NCBI GenBank assembly: GCA_021738505.1
Contig: JAIPBW010000016.1
Span: forward strand, 1 to 51,871
Source: Bacteroidales bacterium
GTDB lineage: Bacteria; Bacteroidota; Bacteroidia; Bacteroidales; PWNQ01
Direction of reading: 5' to 3'
Length of the DNA: 51,871 nucleotides
In this document: positions 26,201 through 36,067 of the stretch, piece after piece
Numbering within the stretch: position 1 is the first letter of the stretch
How the letters are laid out: every line of letters begins with the position of its first letter
Made by a program: the position numbers and the translations under genes
Notes under the pieces: model-generated
What the model saw: the letters and a program-made list of their open reading frames with translations, nothing else
What the model was told of the DNA's origin: nothing
The model's database searches: none

Positions 26201-26755
26201 ATGAAAATACATAAAACCGACATACCAGACCTTTTTATCGTTGAACCGATTGTTTTTAAAGACGAAAGGGGTTATTTTTTTGAGGCACACAATCAAAAAA
26301 AGCTACATGAAGCAGGATTGGATTTGACTTTTGTGCAGGATAACGAATCCAAATCGCAAAAGGGTGTCCTTCGCGGACTGCATTTTCAAAAACCGCCCTT
26401 TGCTCAGGGTAAATTGGTTCGCGTGATCAAAGGCCGTGTGCTGGATGTAGCTGTGGATATTCGCAAAGGAAGTCCCACATTCGGAAAATATCACGCTGTG
26501 GAAATCAGTGAAGAAAACAAACGCATGTTCTGGATTCCTCCCGGATTTGCTCACGGATTTGCCACACTGGAAGACGAAACCATCTTCTTCTACAAATGCA
26601 CCGAATATTATAACAAAGAGTCCGAAGGAAGCATTCTGTGGAATGATCCTGATCTTAATATTGACTGGCAATTGGAAAATCCTGTTTTGTCAGAAAAAGA
26701 TCAGAACTCTCCCCGGTTTGCGGATTTTGATTCACCCTTTAGTGTCTGTCTATAA
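26201..26755 (+). CDS. rfbC: dTDP-4-dehydrorhamnose 3,5-epimerase
   Basis: Cupin-fold epimerase of dTDP-L-rhamnose synthesis for surface polysaccharide. The family motifs are clear: DERGYFFEA (about 21-29), FVQDNESKSQKGVLRGLHFQ (about 45-64, with the catalytic His in GLHFQ), RVLDVAVDIRKGSPTFGKY (about 88-106) and WIPPGFAHGFATL (about 112-124). The partner genes rfbA, rfbB and rfbD are not in the window, so it is an isolated copy. The last four codons (Ser-Val-Cys-Leu) and stop lie in a dispersed repeat, but the 184-residue length is normal, so the enzyme core is intact. Confidence 0.95.
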   Translation: MKIHKTDIPDLFIVEPIVFKDERGYFFEAHNQKKLHEAGLDLTFVQDNESKSQKGVLRGLHFQKPPFAQGKLVRVIKGRVLDVAVDIRKGSPTFGKYHAVEISEENKRMFWIPPGFAHGFATLEDETIFFYKCTEYYNKESEGSILWNDPDLNIDWQLENPVLSEKDQNSPRFADFDSPFSVCL

Positions 26756-26830
26756 TGTCCGATTTCTGCGTTACGCTCGTTTTTTATCCCAGTCATCCCG
26801 ATGTTTCAATCGGGACTCCTGATGTAAATG
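26741..26830 (+). repeat. dispersed palindromic element copy 5, partial, at the rfbC 3' end
   Basis: Left end AGTGTCTGTCTATAATGTCC, then GATTTCTGCGTTACGCTCG and a hairpin TCATCCCGATG..CATCGGGA-like module (CATCCCGATGTTTCAATCGGG) shortened here to its first arm; the same module is in copy 3. No clear right end follows. Confidence 0.7.
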
Positions 26831-27332
26831 ACTTAGAATATAGTAAAGCAAAATGACGCGCGAAGCGCAAATGACTACAGATGACGCGAAGCGGCAAGTT
26901 GGCGTTTATGCAAGAGTGCGGTGATGGGTATCTTGAATTATGAATTACGAATTACGAATTATGAATTACATTTGCGAATAAGAATACACTAAATCCGCGT
27001 TAATTGGTGTGTAATTAGAGAAATTAGCGGACAAACAACGAACACGGAACACAGAACAAAATTTTAGACATATGAAACACACATGCCGAGGCGTTCGGCA
27101 CACAGGAGGATGATTAAATGCGAAGCGGCGAGTTGGCGTTGATGCGAACTGAGCGACTTAAGAGACTTAAGCGAACGAAGAGAACGAAGAGACATAGAGA
27201 AAAGCGAACTCCGGTGAAACAGCTCCAGCCGTCGCGTTTCATCCCGTTTGATTGGAGTAAAATCAATGGGACAAGCGGGGCAAGCACAACACGGAACAAC
27301 GAACAAGGAACACAGAACAAAATTTTAAACAT
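26831..27332. repeat. gene-free, repeat-rich stretch with 45-bp direct repeat
   Basis: No credible gene. It contains five tandem copies of a 7-base unit GAATTAY (26935-26969); a 45-base direct repeat (27034-27078 and 27295-27339, 43 identical) whose second copy covers the start codon of the lytic transglycosylase gene and whose first copy carries a matching ATGAAAC; and a 26-base repeat pair (26886-26911 and 27120-27145). The 261-base offset of the direct repeat suggests a local duplication or insertion just upstream of the gene. Confidence 0.7.
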
Positions 27333-28346
27333 ATGAAACTAAAAAACCCATTAATACTAACATTGCTGCTGATCCTATCAGGATTATTTGTATATCTGTT
27401 TATCTTTTCAGCAGAAGAAAAAGAAAAGTTAACAGAAGATGATTATCGCAAGGCTTTCCAGCATCATTATAAAATATTTGCTGCCAAAGTTCCTGCTCAG
27501 ATCTCATTTGCAGGGGAAGAGGTTCCTGTAGACCGCTTTGATGTTCGCGAGAGTCTGGACCGGGAGTTAACTGTTAATTCGTACTGGCATTCCAACACGC
27601 AATTAATGTTTAAACGCGCTTTTCGATATTTTCCCGTGATCGACAGCATCCTTGAAAAAAATAACATCCCGAAAGATTTCCGCTATCTGGCTATGATTGA
27701 AAGCGGATTACAAAACGTGGTTTCTCCTGCCGGAGCTACGGGTATCTGGCAAATTATGAAAGGCACGGGCAGGGATTACGGTCTGGAAATCAACAATCAG
27801 GTAGATGAGCGATATCATCTGGCCAAAGCCACTGAAGCGGCCTGCAAATATCTGAGAAAAGCTAAAGACAAGTTCGGCACCTGGACGATGGCTGCAGCAG
27901 CTTATAATATGGGAAGAGCAGCTACTTCACGCAGGATCATGGAACAAAAAACCGAAAGTTATTATGACATGTACTTAAACCGGGAAACAGCCCGTTATGT
28001 CTATCGAATACTTGCTGTTAAAACAATTTATGAAAGTCCCACAGAATACGGCTTTTACTTTAGAAAGGAAGATTTTTATCCTCCGCTGAACACTTATGAA
28101 ACCAGGGTAGATTCCAGCAACATTGACTTAGTGGAATTTGCTCAGCAACAGGAAATACCTTACAAAATTTTGAAATTACTCAATCCCTGGCTTCGCTCAG
28201 ATAAATTGTCCAACTCAGCAGGAAAAACCTATGCTATTAAGCTGCCAAAAGAAAATGGCTTGAATTACAGCACAATAATGACCCCTTATAAAGATGACCA
28301 GCAAGTTTTCAACGACACACTTCTTATAAAACAAATTTACCAGTAA
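27333..28346 (+). CDS. membrane-bound lytic transglycosylase (SLT domain)
   Basis: Peptidoglycan-cleaving enzyme of 337 residues. An N-terminal hydrophobic helix (about 7-26) anchors or exports it. The SLT domain (about 105-215) has the catalytic Glu in AMIESGLQN (about 128), the GATGIWQIM motif, and the AAAAYNMG motif typical of MltD/Slt-type enzymes. The C-terminal about 80 residues (IPYKILKLLNPWL, KTYAIKLP) resemble a LysM-like module. The 5' end is duplicated 261 bases upstream. uvrA starts 30 bases after the stop, so they may share a transcript. Confidence 0.9.
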   Translation: MKLKNPLILTLLLILSGLFVYLFIFSAEEKEKLTEDDYRKAFQHHYKIFAAKVPAQISFAGEEVPVDRFDVRESLDRELTVNSYWHSNTQLMFKRAFRYFPVIDSILEKNNIPKDFRYLAMIESGLQNVVSPAGATGIWQIMKGTGRDYGLEINNQVDERYHLAKATEAACKYLRKAKDKFGTWTMAAAAYNMGRAATSRRIMEQKTESYYDMYLNRETARYVYRILAVKTIYESPTEYGFYFRKEDFYPPLNTYETRVDSSNIDLVEFAQQQEIPYKILKLLNPWLRSDKLSNSAGKTYAIKLPKENGLNYSTIMTPYKDDQQVFNDTLLIKQIYQ

Positions 28347-28376
28347 GGTGTTGGAAAAAAAGGAAACGGATACAAT

Positions 28377-31262
28377 ATGAAGGAAGAGATCGTTAGAATT
28401 GAAGATCAATTAGAAGGCGAAGAGAATCAAAACTTTGAAGAAGCTGAGGAACAACTGCGGGTTTTAGGTGCACGCGTACACAACCTGAAAAACCTGGATA
28501 TAACCATACCAAGAAACAAACTTTCTGTCGTTACCGGACTTAGTGGAAGTGGAAAATCCTCTCTGGCCTTTGACACTATTTATGCCGAAGGACAACGCCG
28601 TTATATGGAAACTTTTTCGGCTTATGCCCGTCATTTCATGGGAAATATGGAGCGTCCGGATGTAGATAAGATCACCGGGCTGAGTCCTGTGATCTCAATA
28701 GAACAAAAGACTACCAGCAAAAACCCACGGTCTACAGTAGGCACGGTCACGGAAATTTATGACTTTTTGCGACTTCTCTATGCCAGGATTGGGGAAGCTT
28801 ATTCTTATGTTACCGGCAAAAAGATGGTTCAATATACCGAAGATCAAATTATTAATTTAATCCATGAGCAATTTGATGAAAAGAAAGTTGTCATTTTAGC
28901 TCCTGTTATCAAAGGACGTAAAGGCCATTACCGGGAATTATTTGATACCATCAGAAAACAGGGATTCACAAAGGTCCGCTTAGACGGCGAAATCCGTGAC
29001 ATCACTTTTGGCATGCGCGCCGACCGCTACCAGATCCATGATATTGAAATCGTTATCGACCGAATAAAGGTTCGGGAAAAAGACCGTCAACGCACTAAAA
29101 AAGCCATCGAGCTGGCAATGAAACACAGCCGCGGACTGGTCATGGTAATGAACTATGATACAGGAGATATTAAGCAGTTCAGCCGTTCACTTATGTGCGT
29201 AGACTCCGGCATTTCTTATGAGCCTCCGGAGCCCAACACCTTTTCTTTCAACTCTCCGTATGGCGCATGTCCTCAATGCAACGGGCTGGGAAGTATCTCT
29301 GACATTAATATTAACCTTATCATCCCCGACAACAAGCTTAGTATACGCCAGGGCGGTCTGGCACCTATCGGAAAACATAAAAACTCGTGGATATTCCGGC
29401 AACTGGAAACTATTGCCGCACAATATAAGTTTGACCTGGATACTCCAATAGTTGATATTCCCAAAAAAGCAATGGATGTGATCCTGTATGGTTCCAGCCA
29501 ACCGCTGAAAGTCAAAAATGACTATCTCGGAGTTACCTCGGCCTATGAGCTCAATTTTGAAGGTATCGTCAATTTTATCCTGAATCAAAATAGTGAAGAG
29601 GCGCCACGTAATGTCCGCAAATGGGCAAAAAGCTTTATGAACCAAATTGAATGTCCAACCTGCAAGGGATACCGGTTAAAGAAAGAAGCACTCCATTTTA
29701 AGATTGACCAGAAAAATATTGGTGAAGTAGCTAATATGGATCTGAATGAATTGCAGCAATGGACGGACGAACTTCCTGAAAAACTAGAAGAGCGTCAACT
29801 AACGATCGCCCATGAGATTTTACGGGAAATCAATACGCGTATTCAGTTTTTGCTGGATGTCGGCATTGATTACCTTTCATTAAACCGCCCTGCGCGAAGC
29901 TTAAGCGGAGGAGAGTCCCAGCGCATACGCCTGGGCACGCAGATCGGCTCCCAGCTTGTAGGTGTTTTATATATCCTGGATGAGCCAAGCATTGGCCTGC
30001 ATCAGCGCGATAACCGACGATTAATTAACTCGCTGAAGCGATTGAGGGATATAGGAAATTCGATTATTGTCGTGGAACATGACGAAGAAATGATCCGTTC
30101 GGCCGATTTTGTTGCGGACATTGGTCCGGGAGCCGGACGCCTGGGCGGGGAAATTGTGGCAACAGGAACACCGGAAGAAATTGAGAAGGCGGAAACTTTT
30201 ACCGGAGACTATCTGAGTAGCCGGAAAAAAATTCAGGTGCCCGAAAAGCGACGAGAAGGATCAGGAAAAACATTAAAACTAAAAAAAGCCAGTGGCAACA
30301 ATCTCAACAACGTTGATCTGAACATTCCGCTGGGCAAGCTAATTTGTGTGACAGGTATTTCCGGAAGCGGAAAATCATCACTGATAAACGACACATTATA
30401 TCCCGTTTTAAACCATCATTTTTTCCGTGCGGAGCGCAAGCCTCTGCCCTATCAATCTATAGAAGGGTTAAAATATCTTGACAAAGTCATTGAGATCGAT
30501 CAGTCGCCGATTGGCAGAACGCCACGATCAAACCCGGCCACCTACACCGGTGTCTTTAGTCTTATTCGCAATTTGTTTGTTCAGCTGCCGGAATCACGCA
30601 TCCGCGGATATAAAGCAGGGCGCTTTTCCTTTAACGTCAAAGGCGGACGTTGCGAAGAGTGTAAAGGAGCTGGTATCAAGGTTATTGAGATGAATTTCCT
30701 TCCTGATGTTCATGTGCCTTGCGAAGCCTGCAATGGCAAACGCTACAACCGTGAAACGCTTGAGGTACGATATAAAGGAAAATCTATAAATGATGTCTTA
30801 AACATGACCATCAATCAGGCGGTTGAGTTTTTCGACAGCATCCAGCAAATCAAAAAGAAACTAAAAACATTACAGGACGTAGGCCTTGGCTACATTACAT
30901 TAGGGCAACAATCCACAACGCTATCCGGAGGTGAGGCTCAACGGGTTAAGCTTTCCACGGAATTATCCAAACAAAACACAGGGAATACGCTGTATATTCT
31001 GGATGAACCTACAACAGGTCTTCACTTTGAAGATATCCGCGTGTTGATGAATGTGATTAACAAGCTGGTGGACAAAGGCAATACCGTCATTATCATTGAA
31101 CATAACATGGATGTGATCAAAATGGCGGATCACATCACAGACTTAGGGCCGGAAGGTGGAAACCGGGGAGGAGAAATTATTGCCGAAGGAACACCGGAAG
31201 CCGTAGCAGAAAATCCGAACAGTTATACTGCAGAATTTTTGAAAAATATTTTGAAAGTATAG
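28377..31262 (+). CDS. uvrA: excinuclease ABC subunit A
   Basis: Damage-recognition ATPase of nucleotide excision repair, 961 residues, slightly above the usual 940. There are two ABC ATPase halves: Walker [10 protein letters not shown] (about 53) and GISGSGKSS (about 659), signatures [12 protein letters not shown] and [12 protein letters not shown]. Zinc modules are visible as CPQCNGLG with CPTCKGYRL, and [11 protein letters not shown] with CEACNGKRY. All conserved parts are present. An acidic N-terminal extension of about 25 residues (rich in Glu) precedes the ordinary start. It could be translated from a transcript starting at the lytic transglycosylase. Confidence 0.97.
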   Translation: MKEEIVRIEDQLEGEENQNFEEAEEQLRVLGARVHNLKNLDITIPRNKLSVVTGLSGSGKSSLAFDTIYAEGQRRYMETFSAYARHFMGNMERPDVDKITGLSPVISIEQKTTSKNPRSTVGTVTEIYDFLRLLYARIGEAYSYVTGKKMVQYTEDQIINLIHEQFDEKKVVILAPVIKGRKGHYRELFDTIRKQGFTKVRLDGEIRDITFGMRADRYQIHDIEIVIDRIKVREKDRQRTKKAIELAMKHSRGLVMVMNYDTGDIKQFSRSLMCVDSGISYEPPEPNTFSFNSPYGACPQCNGLGSISDININLIIPDNKLSIRQGGLAPIGKHKNSWIFRQLETIAAQYKFDLDTPIVDIPKKAMDVILYGSSQPLKVKNDYLGVTSAYELNFEGIVNFILNQNSEEAPRNVRKWAKSFMNQIECPTCKGYRLKKEALHFKIDQKNIGEVANMDLNELQQWTDELPEKLEERQLTIAHEILREINTRIQFLLDVGIDYLSLNRPARSLSGGESQRIRLGTQIGSQLVGVLYILDEPSIGLHQRDNRRLINSLKRLRDIGNSIIVVEHDEEMIRSADFVADIGPGAGRLGGEIVATGTPEEIEKAETFTGDYLSSRKKIQVPEKRREGSGKTLKLKKASGNNLNNVDLNIPLGKLICVTGISGSGKSSLINDTLYPVLNHHFFRAERKPLPYQSIEGLKYLDKVIEIDQSPIGRTPRSNPATYTGVFSLIRNLFVQLPESRIRGYKAGRFSFNVKGGRCEECKGAGIKVIEMNFLPDVHVPCEACNGKRYNRETLEVRYKGKSINDVLNMTINQAVEFFDSIQQIKKKLKTLQDVGLGYITLGQQSTTLSGGEAQRVKLSTELSKQNTGNTLYILDEPTTGLHFEDIRVLMNVINKLVDKGNTVIIIEHNMDVIKMADHITDLGPEGGNRGGEIIAEGTPEAVAENPNSYTAEFLKNILKV

Positions 31263-31357
31263 GCTAACAGGAACAAAAAAGGATTTAAATTTGTGGTGAA
31301 ACGCATTTCAAGTATTCGTTAACTATTTTTGTTCGAATATCGTTTAATTTTAAAAGC

Positions 31358-32086
31358 ATGACAACAGAAGATTATCAGGGGCTCAATGAAGAGGAGCAAA
31401 TACGCAAAGCATTCTCATCAAAAGATTGGAATGAGATAAAAACAAATGATTCCTGGCAAATTTTTAAGATCATCTCCGAAGTAGTAAGCGGATTTGAGAA
31501 GCTAGCCCGAATTGGTCCGTGTGTTTCAGTTTTTGGTTCAGCGCGGACAAAACCTCAGCATAAATATTACAAAATGGCAGAGGATATCGCATTTAAACTA
31601 ACCAAAAGCGGTTTTGGCGTAATTACCGGCGGAGGCCCGGGAATAATGGAAGCAGCCAATAAAGGAGCTTCGCGAGGGAACGGAAAGTCCGTAGGAATGA
31701 ATATTGCATTGCCATTTGAGCAAACCTCCAATAAGTTTATTGATCCGGATAAATTATTTACGTTCGATTACTTTTTCGTCCGTAAGGTGATGTTCATGAA
31801 ATATTCACAGGGATATATTGTTATGCCGGGCGGCTTTGGAACATTGGATGAGCTCTTTGAAGCTGTCACCCTCATTCAGACTCAAAAAATGGTTCATTTC
31901 CCGATCATACTCGTCGTGAAAGATTACTGGTGCGATCTGATTGACTGGATCAAAAACAAACTTCTGGCAGAAAAAAATATTAACCCTGAAGATTTGGACA
32001 TTATCCAAATAGTTGACAATGCCGAAGAAGCAGTGGCTGCCATTAATAATTTTTATAAAAAATACTCCCTGCGTCCAAACTTTTAA
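31358..32086 (+). CDS. LOG-family protein (TIGR00730-like)
   Basis: Rossmann-fold protein of 242 residues of the lysine-decarboxylase-like/LOG group. Signature motifs are GGGPGIMEAANKGA (about 89-102) and PGGFGTLDE (about 149-157), with the phosphate/nucleotide-binding and catalytic Arg-Glu arrangement. Members hydrolyse nucleotide monophosphates to free base and ribose phosphate (cytokinin activation in plants); substrates of bacterial copies vary. A TAAATTTG -7-like box is at 31286-31293 but lacks a clear -33 partner. Confidence 0.9.
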   Translation: MTTEDYQGLNEEEQIRKAFSSKDWNEIKTNDSWQIFKIISEVVSGFEKLARIGPCVSVFGSARTKPQHKYYKMAEDIAFKLTKSGFGVITGGGPGIMEAANKGASRGNGKSVGMNIALPFEQTSNKFIDPDKLFTFDYFFVRKVMFMKYSQGYIVMPGGFGTLDELFEAVTLIQTQKMVHFPIILVVKDYWCDLIDWIKNKLLAEKNINPEDLDIIQIVDNAEEAVAAINNFYKKYSLRPNF

Positions 32087-32094
32087 TTATTTTT

Positions 32095-32126
32095 ATTGTT
32101 TTTTGTGATTTAAGTTATTATATTTG
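32095..32126 (+). promoter_or_regulatory. promoter of the outer-membrane beta-barrel gene
   Basis: ATTG (32095-32098), 20 bases, then TATATTTG (32119-32126), about 50 bases before the ATG at 32176. Good Bacteroidota-type match. Confidence 0.55.
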
Positions 32127-32175
32127 AATGATATTTGAATAAATATAAAGTGAGACTGTTAAAAATGTGGAAATA

Positions 32176-33018
32176 ATGATAAAAAAATTTACTATCCTCC
32201 TACTATTGATTTTATTTTCAGTGACTGTCTTTGCCCAATTTGGTAATGGTAAACGTAGTTATTACCGCAATAATCCGTTAAAGAAAAAGCCCGGTATCGG
32301 TTTAGGTGTTGGGGCAACACAGTTCTTTGGTGATCTTGGAAGTAGTACTAATGGAGAAATTCGTCCGGCAGCAAATTTAAAAGTCGATTACCGGTTGAGC
32401 CGAAGTTTCGGCATAGAGCTTAATCTCGGAGGCGGGATTTTAGCAGAAACCTACCCTGGTATGCTTGCTGCCAATAATTTTGAAAGTTATTATGGTCAGG
32501 GGCATCTAAACGTGCGTTATCATTTCGATAATATCCTAAGGCTGAGCAGTACAACAATTGCCTCACCATTTCTTACAGCCGGTGTTGGTTATATGGTATT
32601 CGATACCTATTACAACATAAAAGATGAAGATGGAAATTTGTATCAGTTCAATGATGACGGAACGGTTACTAACATTGATGGAGAAGAGGTTACCAGAGAC
32701 AACAATTTTGAAACTGCACTGAGTGAAAATAGCGATTTCGCAATGAACACCCCCATTTTCCCTTTAGGTATGGGTGTAAAATTCCATTTTACAGAGCATA
32801 TAGAGCTTATTGCAGAGGGAATGGCATATTACACAACGCATGATAAGATTGATGGTTATTTGGCGTTTCATCAAAATGCTGATGGAGATTGGCTACAGAA
32901 TGAAAATAACAATGCAAATGATAGTTATTTCTATGGCTCCATTACTTTTATTTACAATTTAGGCTTTAATCCTAAAAGGCGAGCTAAGCGATATGTTCCG
33001 CCAATCAGACGCAGGTAA
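32176..33018 (+). CDS. outer-membrane beta-barrel protein (DUF6089-like)
   Basis: A secreted 280-residue protein with a clear signal peptide (IKKFTILLLLILFSVTVFAQ, cleavage after AQ). The mature part alternates short amphipathic strands and turns (GIGLGVGATQFFGDLGSS, SFGIELNLGGGIL, YGQGHLNVRYHF, FITAGVGYMVF-like), as in eight- to ten-strand porin-like barrels of Bacteroidota. The strand start GVGATQFFGDL resembles the DUF6089 group. A basic tail (KRRAKRYVPPIRRR) is unusual for a barrel, which normally ends with an aromatic residue. A GTG start at 32167 is possible but the ATG at 32176 is preferred. It converges with the next gene, 16 bases apart. Confidence 0.72.
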   Translation: MIKKFTILLLLILFSVTVFAQFGNGKRSYYRNNPLKKKPGIGLGVGATQFFGDLGSSTNGEIRPAANLKVDYRLSRSFGIELNLGGGILAETYPGMLAANNFESYYGQGHLNVRYHFDNILRLSSTTIASPFLTAGVGYMVFDTYYNIKDEDGNLYQFNDDGTVTNIDGEEVTRDNNFETALSENSDFAMNTPIFPLGMGVKFHFTEHIELIAEGMAYYTTHDKIDGYLAFHQNADGDWLQNENNNANDSYFYGSITFIYNLGFNPKRRAKRYVPPIRRR

Positions 33019-33034
33019 GTTTATGTCTTAATTT

Positions 33035-34951
33035 TTATTTCTTTTTTAATACCTCAGCCATTGCTTCCCGGTTAGCCGGGTGATAAATGCTTTTTGATTT
33101 TGGGGAAAACAGTCCCTGCAAACGGCCTTTATATTTTTCAATTACCTTACTCCGCACCAGCTTCATCGTAGAGTTCAATAACTTATTTTCTTCACTAAAG
33201 CCTTCCTTCAGTATTGCAACAGCTCCGGGCATCCAGCGTTGGGGAAATAAGTTTTCTTTATCTCCGCCTTTATAAAAAGGCTCTAATTCTTTTTGTAATT
33301 TTTCGATCGCTAAATCAACGGCCCGGCTATCATCCGGTTTGATTTCATGTTTATTATTTAACCATCGTACTAATGCTTCCCGGTTTGGAACAAGCAACGC
33401 AACAGTATAAGGAGACTGATTATTGTAAAGCATCACTTGCTCAATGTAACGCGACTGCTCTACTAAAGCTTCTTCTATACCTTCCGGTGAAAATTTTTCG
33501 CCGTCTTCGGCAATTAATAAACTTTTAAACCGGCCTGTAACATACAGATAATTCTCATGGTCAAGGTAACCCATATCCCCGGTATACAGCCATCCATCCA
33601 CAATGGTCTGCTTTGTCCCCTGTTCATTTTTCCAGTAGCCCTGCATGACATTATCTCCTTTCACTACGATCTCACCTTTTTCTCCAACTGCCAGTTCCTT
33701 CCCATCAGAATCACAAATTTTCACTTGCAACTCGGGAACGATCTTTCCCGAAGCGCCTAGTTTATGGTTATCAGGAGTATTAGCTGAAATAATAGGGGCT
33801 GCTTCTGACAAGCCATAACCCTGATACATGGGGATCCCTATAGCATAAAAAAAACGTTGCAGCTCTATATCCAACAAAGCACCTCCGCCCACAAAAAATT
33901 TGAGACGATCTCCGAAATTTGCACGGATTTTACGGAAAAGTATCCGTTCATAAATAGCATAAGGAATCTTTAACCAAAACCGTAAGCCTTTGCCGCGATT
34001 ATATCCTTCCTGATTATACTTATAAGCAACATTGAGAGCCGAATTAAATAGCTTAATCGCTCTGATTCCGCCTTTATCCCGTATGCCTTTTTCAATATTT
34101 TTTCTGAAATTTTTAGCCAGCGAAGGCACACTAAGTAAAAAATGAGGTCTTACCTCTTTGATATTTTTAGGGATATTTCTCAGCGTTTCCATCGGAGTCT
34201 TGCCACGCTGCACAGAAGCCATGGAAGCTCCGGCTGTCATTAATGTATAAACACCCACAGTATGAGCAAAGGAATGATCCCAGGGTAAAATCAGCAAGGA
34301 AGTATAATAATCCGGCACATTAAAAATCGCCGTCGCTTGCCGGGTGTTAGTCAAATAATTCCGGTAAGATAACATAATCCCTTTAGGGTCTGCAGTTGTT
34401 CCGGACGTATAGCAAATGTTTACCGTATCATCGGTATCTAAAGCATTAGTAATCTCATCAAAAGCATTAGGATTTTTGTTAAGTTCTTTTTTTCCCGATT
34501 CAATAATATCATCCATAAGAACCTCTCCCTCTTCAGCCTGTTCCTTGTCCATAATGATAATACTCCTGAGAAATGTTAATTGCGATTGTATTTTCCGGAT
34601 CTTATGAGCCTGGCTTCCGGAAACAATAACTACGGAACTCTCGGAATGATTGATCCGAAAAAGTAATTCCTGGGACTCACTGAGTTTAACCGACAGTGGT
34701 ACGCTGACAGCTCCACAACTAATCACTCCAAATTCAGCCGTAACCCATTGATTTCTTCCTTCCGCCAGCAAAGCAACTTTTTCATTTTTCTTTAACCCCA
34801 GATTGTTCAAACCAACTGCAAAATGCCGGGTTTGCTCAAACATATCAAGATACGATGTGGGTTGATAAGTATCCCCATCATGTTCCCACATCATCACATT
34901 ATCCGCATACTTTTCAGCACTATTACGGAAGGCCTCGGGAATTGTCTGCAT
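33035..34951 (-). CDS. long-chain acyl-CoA synthetase
   Basis: AMP-forming ligase of 638 residues, FAA/FadD type. Visible are the AMP-binding loop YTSGTTADPKGIMLSYRN (about 182-200), GGGALLDIELQRFFYA and YGLSEAAPIIS (about 380-390), the YTGDMGYLD motif (about 455) and GRFKSLLIAEDGEKFSPE (about 470-487, with the linker Lys region). It probably activates exogenous or recycled fatty acids for phospholipid synthesis or oxidation. Nothing is truncated. It stands alone; the MoxR gene upstream is separated by about 120 bases without a recognisable promoter. Confidence 0.93.
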   Translation of the reverse strand: MQTIPEAFRNSAEKYADNVMMWEHDGDTYQPTSYLDMFEQTRHFAVGLNNLGLKKNEKVALLAEGRNQWVTAEFGVISCGAVSVPLSVKLSESQELLFRINHSESSVVIVSGSQAHKIRKIQSQLTFLRSIIIMDKEQAEEGEVLMDDIIESGKKELNKNPNAFDEITNALDTDDTVNICYTSGTTADPKGIMLSYRNYLTNTRQATAIFNVPDYYTSLLILPWDHSFAHTVGVYTLMTAGASMASVQRGKTPMETLRNIPKNIKEVRPHFLLSVPSLAKNFRKNIEKGIRDKGGIRAIKLFNSALNVAYKYNQEGYNRGKGLRFWLKIPYAIYERILFRKIRANFGDRLKFFVGGGALLDIELQRFFYAIGIPMYQGYGLSEAAPIISANTPDNHKLGASGKIVPELQVKICDSDGKELAVGEKGEIVVKGDNVMQGYWKNEQGTKQTIVDGWLYTGDMGYLDHENYLYVTGRFKSLLIAEDGEKFSPEGIEEALVEQSRYIEQVMLYNNQSPYTVALLVPNREALVRWLNNKHEIKPDDSRAVDLAIEKLQKELEPFYKGGDKENLFPQRWMPGAVAILKEGFSEENKLLNSTMKLVRSKVIEKYKGRLQGLFSPKSKSIYHPANREAMAEVLKKK

Positions 34952-35070
34952 ACCTGCTGGTTTTTATATTTTTTTTGAAGCTGGCGCCAATAAATGAACT
35001 CAGTCAGTTACTTTTCGTCTTCTAAAACAAACCATCATCTCTTAAGAATGTTTAAATCACCTATTATCTG

Positions 35071-36054
35071 CTAACCATCTTCGTTTTGGCTATGTATGAG
35101 TTCACGGATGATATCCTCTATAGATATGCCTTCCGCTTCTGCTTTATAATTTTTGATAATCCTGTGACGCAATATTGCCGCAGCTACTGCTTTGATATTT
35201 TCAATATCCGGCGAATATTTTCCATGAATTGCGGCATGTGTTTTAGCAGCAATAATGAGATTTTGCGAGGCTCTCGGACCTGCGCCCCAGGAAAGATATT
35301 CATCTGCCCAGGGATGCGCATTTTGAGTTGCCGGTCGTGTTTTAGAAACCAAACGAACAGCATATTGATATACATTATCCGGAACGGGTAATTTTTCAAT
35401 AACCTTTTGAAAATTCAAAATATCTTCACGGCTCAAAACGGATTTCACTTCTACATCTTTTCCTGTTGTCGTTTCTTTGACAATCTCCATTTCCTGCTCC
35501 ATGGAAGGATAATCCAGCATCACATTGAACATAAACCGGTCCAGCTGAGCTTCGGGTAAAGGATATGTCCCTTCCTGTTCAATAGGATTTTGTGTAGCCA
35601 ACACAAAGAAAGGTTCTTCCAGGTGATATTTTTTGCCGGCCACAGTCACATTTTTCTCCTGCATAGCCTCTAAGAGTGCAGATTGAGTCTTGGGAGGTGT
35701 ACGATTAATTTCATCGGCAAGAATAATATTGGCAAAAACCGGGCCCTGATTAAAACGGAATTTGCGGCTTTCATCCAAAATTTCAGTCCCAATAATATCA
35801 GAAGGCATCAAATCGGGTGTAAATTGAATTCTGCTGTATTTCAGATCTAATGCATCTGCAATAGTATTGACCATCAAGGTTTTGGCCAGCCCGGGAACAC
35901 CAATCAGCAAACAGTGTCCACGGCTAAAAATGGATACCAGCAGATTTTCAATCACCTCATCCTGGCCAACAACAATTTTAGAAATTTCTTCTCTTAACTC
36001 TTTATATTTTTCCGAAAAAAACTTCAGCTTATCTGTTTCTGTCTTATCTTCCAT
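35071..36054 (-). CDS. MoxR-family AAA+ ATPase
   Basis: AAA+ chaperone-like ATPase of 327 residues. Walker A is GVPGLAKT (about 53-60), Walker B LADEINR (about 115-121), sensor 1 is ATQNPIEQEGTYPLPEAQLD written in part (ATQNPIEQEGTYPLPEAQ, about 153-170), and the lid domain is at about 225-325. Members help to activate metalloenzymes or envelope complexes with DUF58/VWA partners; none is in the window. The GTG at 36060 two codons upstream is an alternative start. It follows the surA-like gene by 13 bases on the same strand, so it belongs to the chaperone operon. Confidence 0.93.
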   Translation of the reverse strand: MEDKTETDKLKFFSEKYKELREEISKIVVGQDEVIENLLVSIFSRGHCLLIGVPGLAKTLMVNTIADALDLKYSRIQFTPDLMPSDIIGTEILDESRKFRFNQGPVFANIILADEINRTPPKTQSALLEAMQEKNVTVAGKKYHLEEPFFVLATQNPIEQEGTYPLPEAQLDRFMFNVMLDYPSMEQEMEIVKETTTGKDVEVKSVLSREDILNFQKVIEKLPVPDNVYQYAVRLVSKTRPATQNAHPWADEYLSWGAGPRASQNLIIAAKTHAAIHGKYSPDIENIKAVAAAILRHRIIKNYKAEAEGISIEDIIRELIHSQNEDG

Positions 36055-36067
36055 TGCCACTTATCTT

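Noticed and set aside
27118..27336. 72-codon frames on both strands upstream of the lytic transglycosylase
   Set aside because: Low-complexity Arg/Lys-rich or Leu/Ser-rich products from simple repeats.
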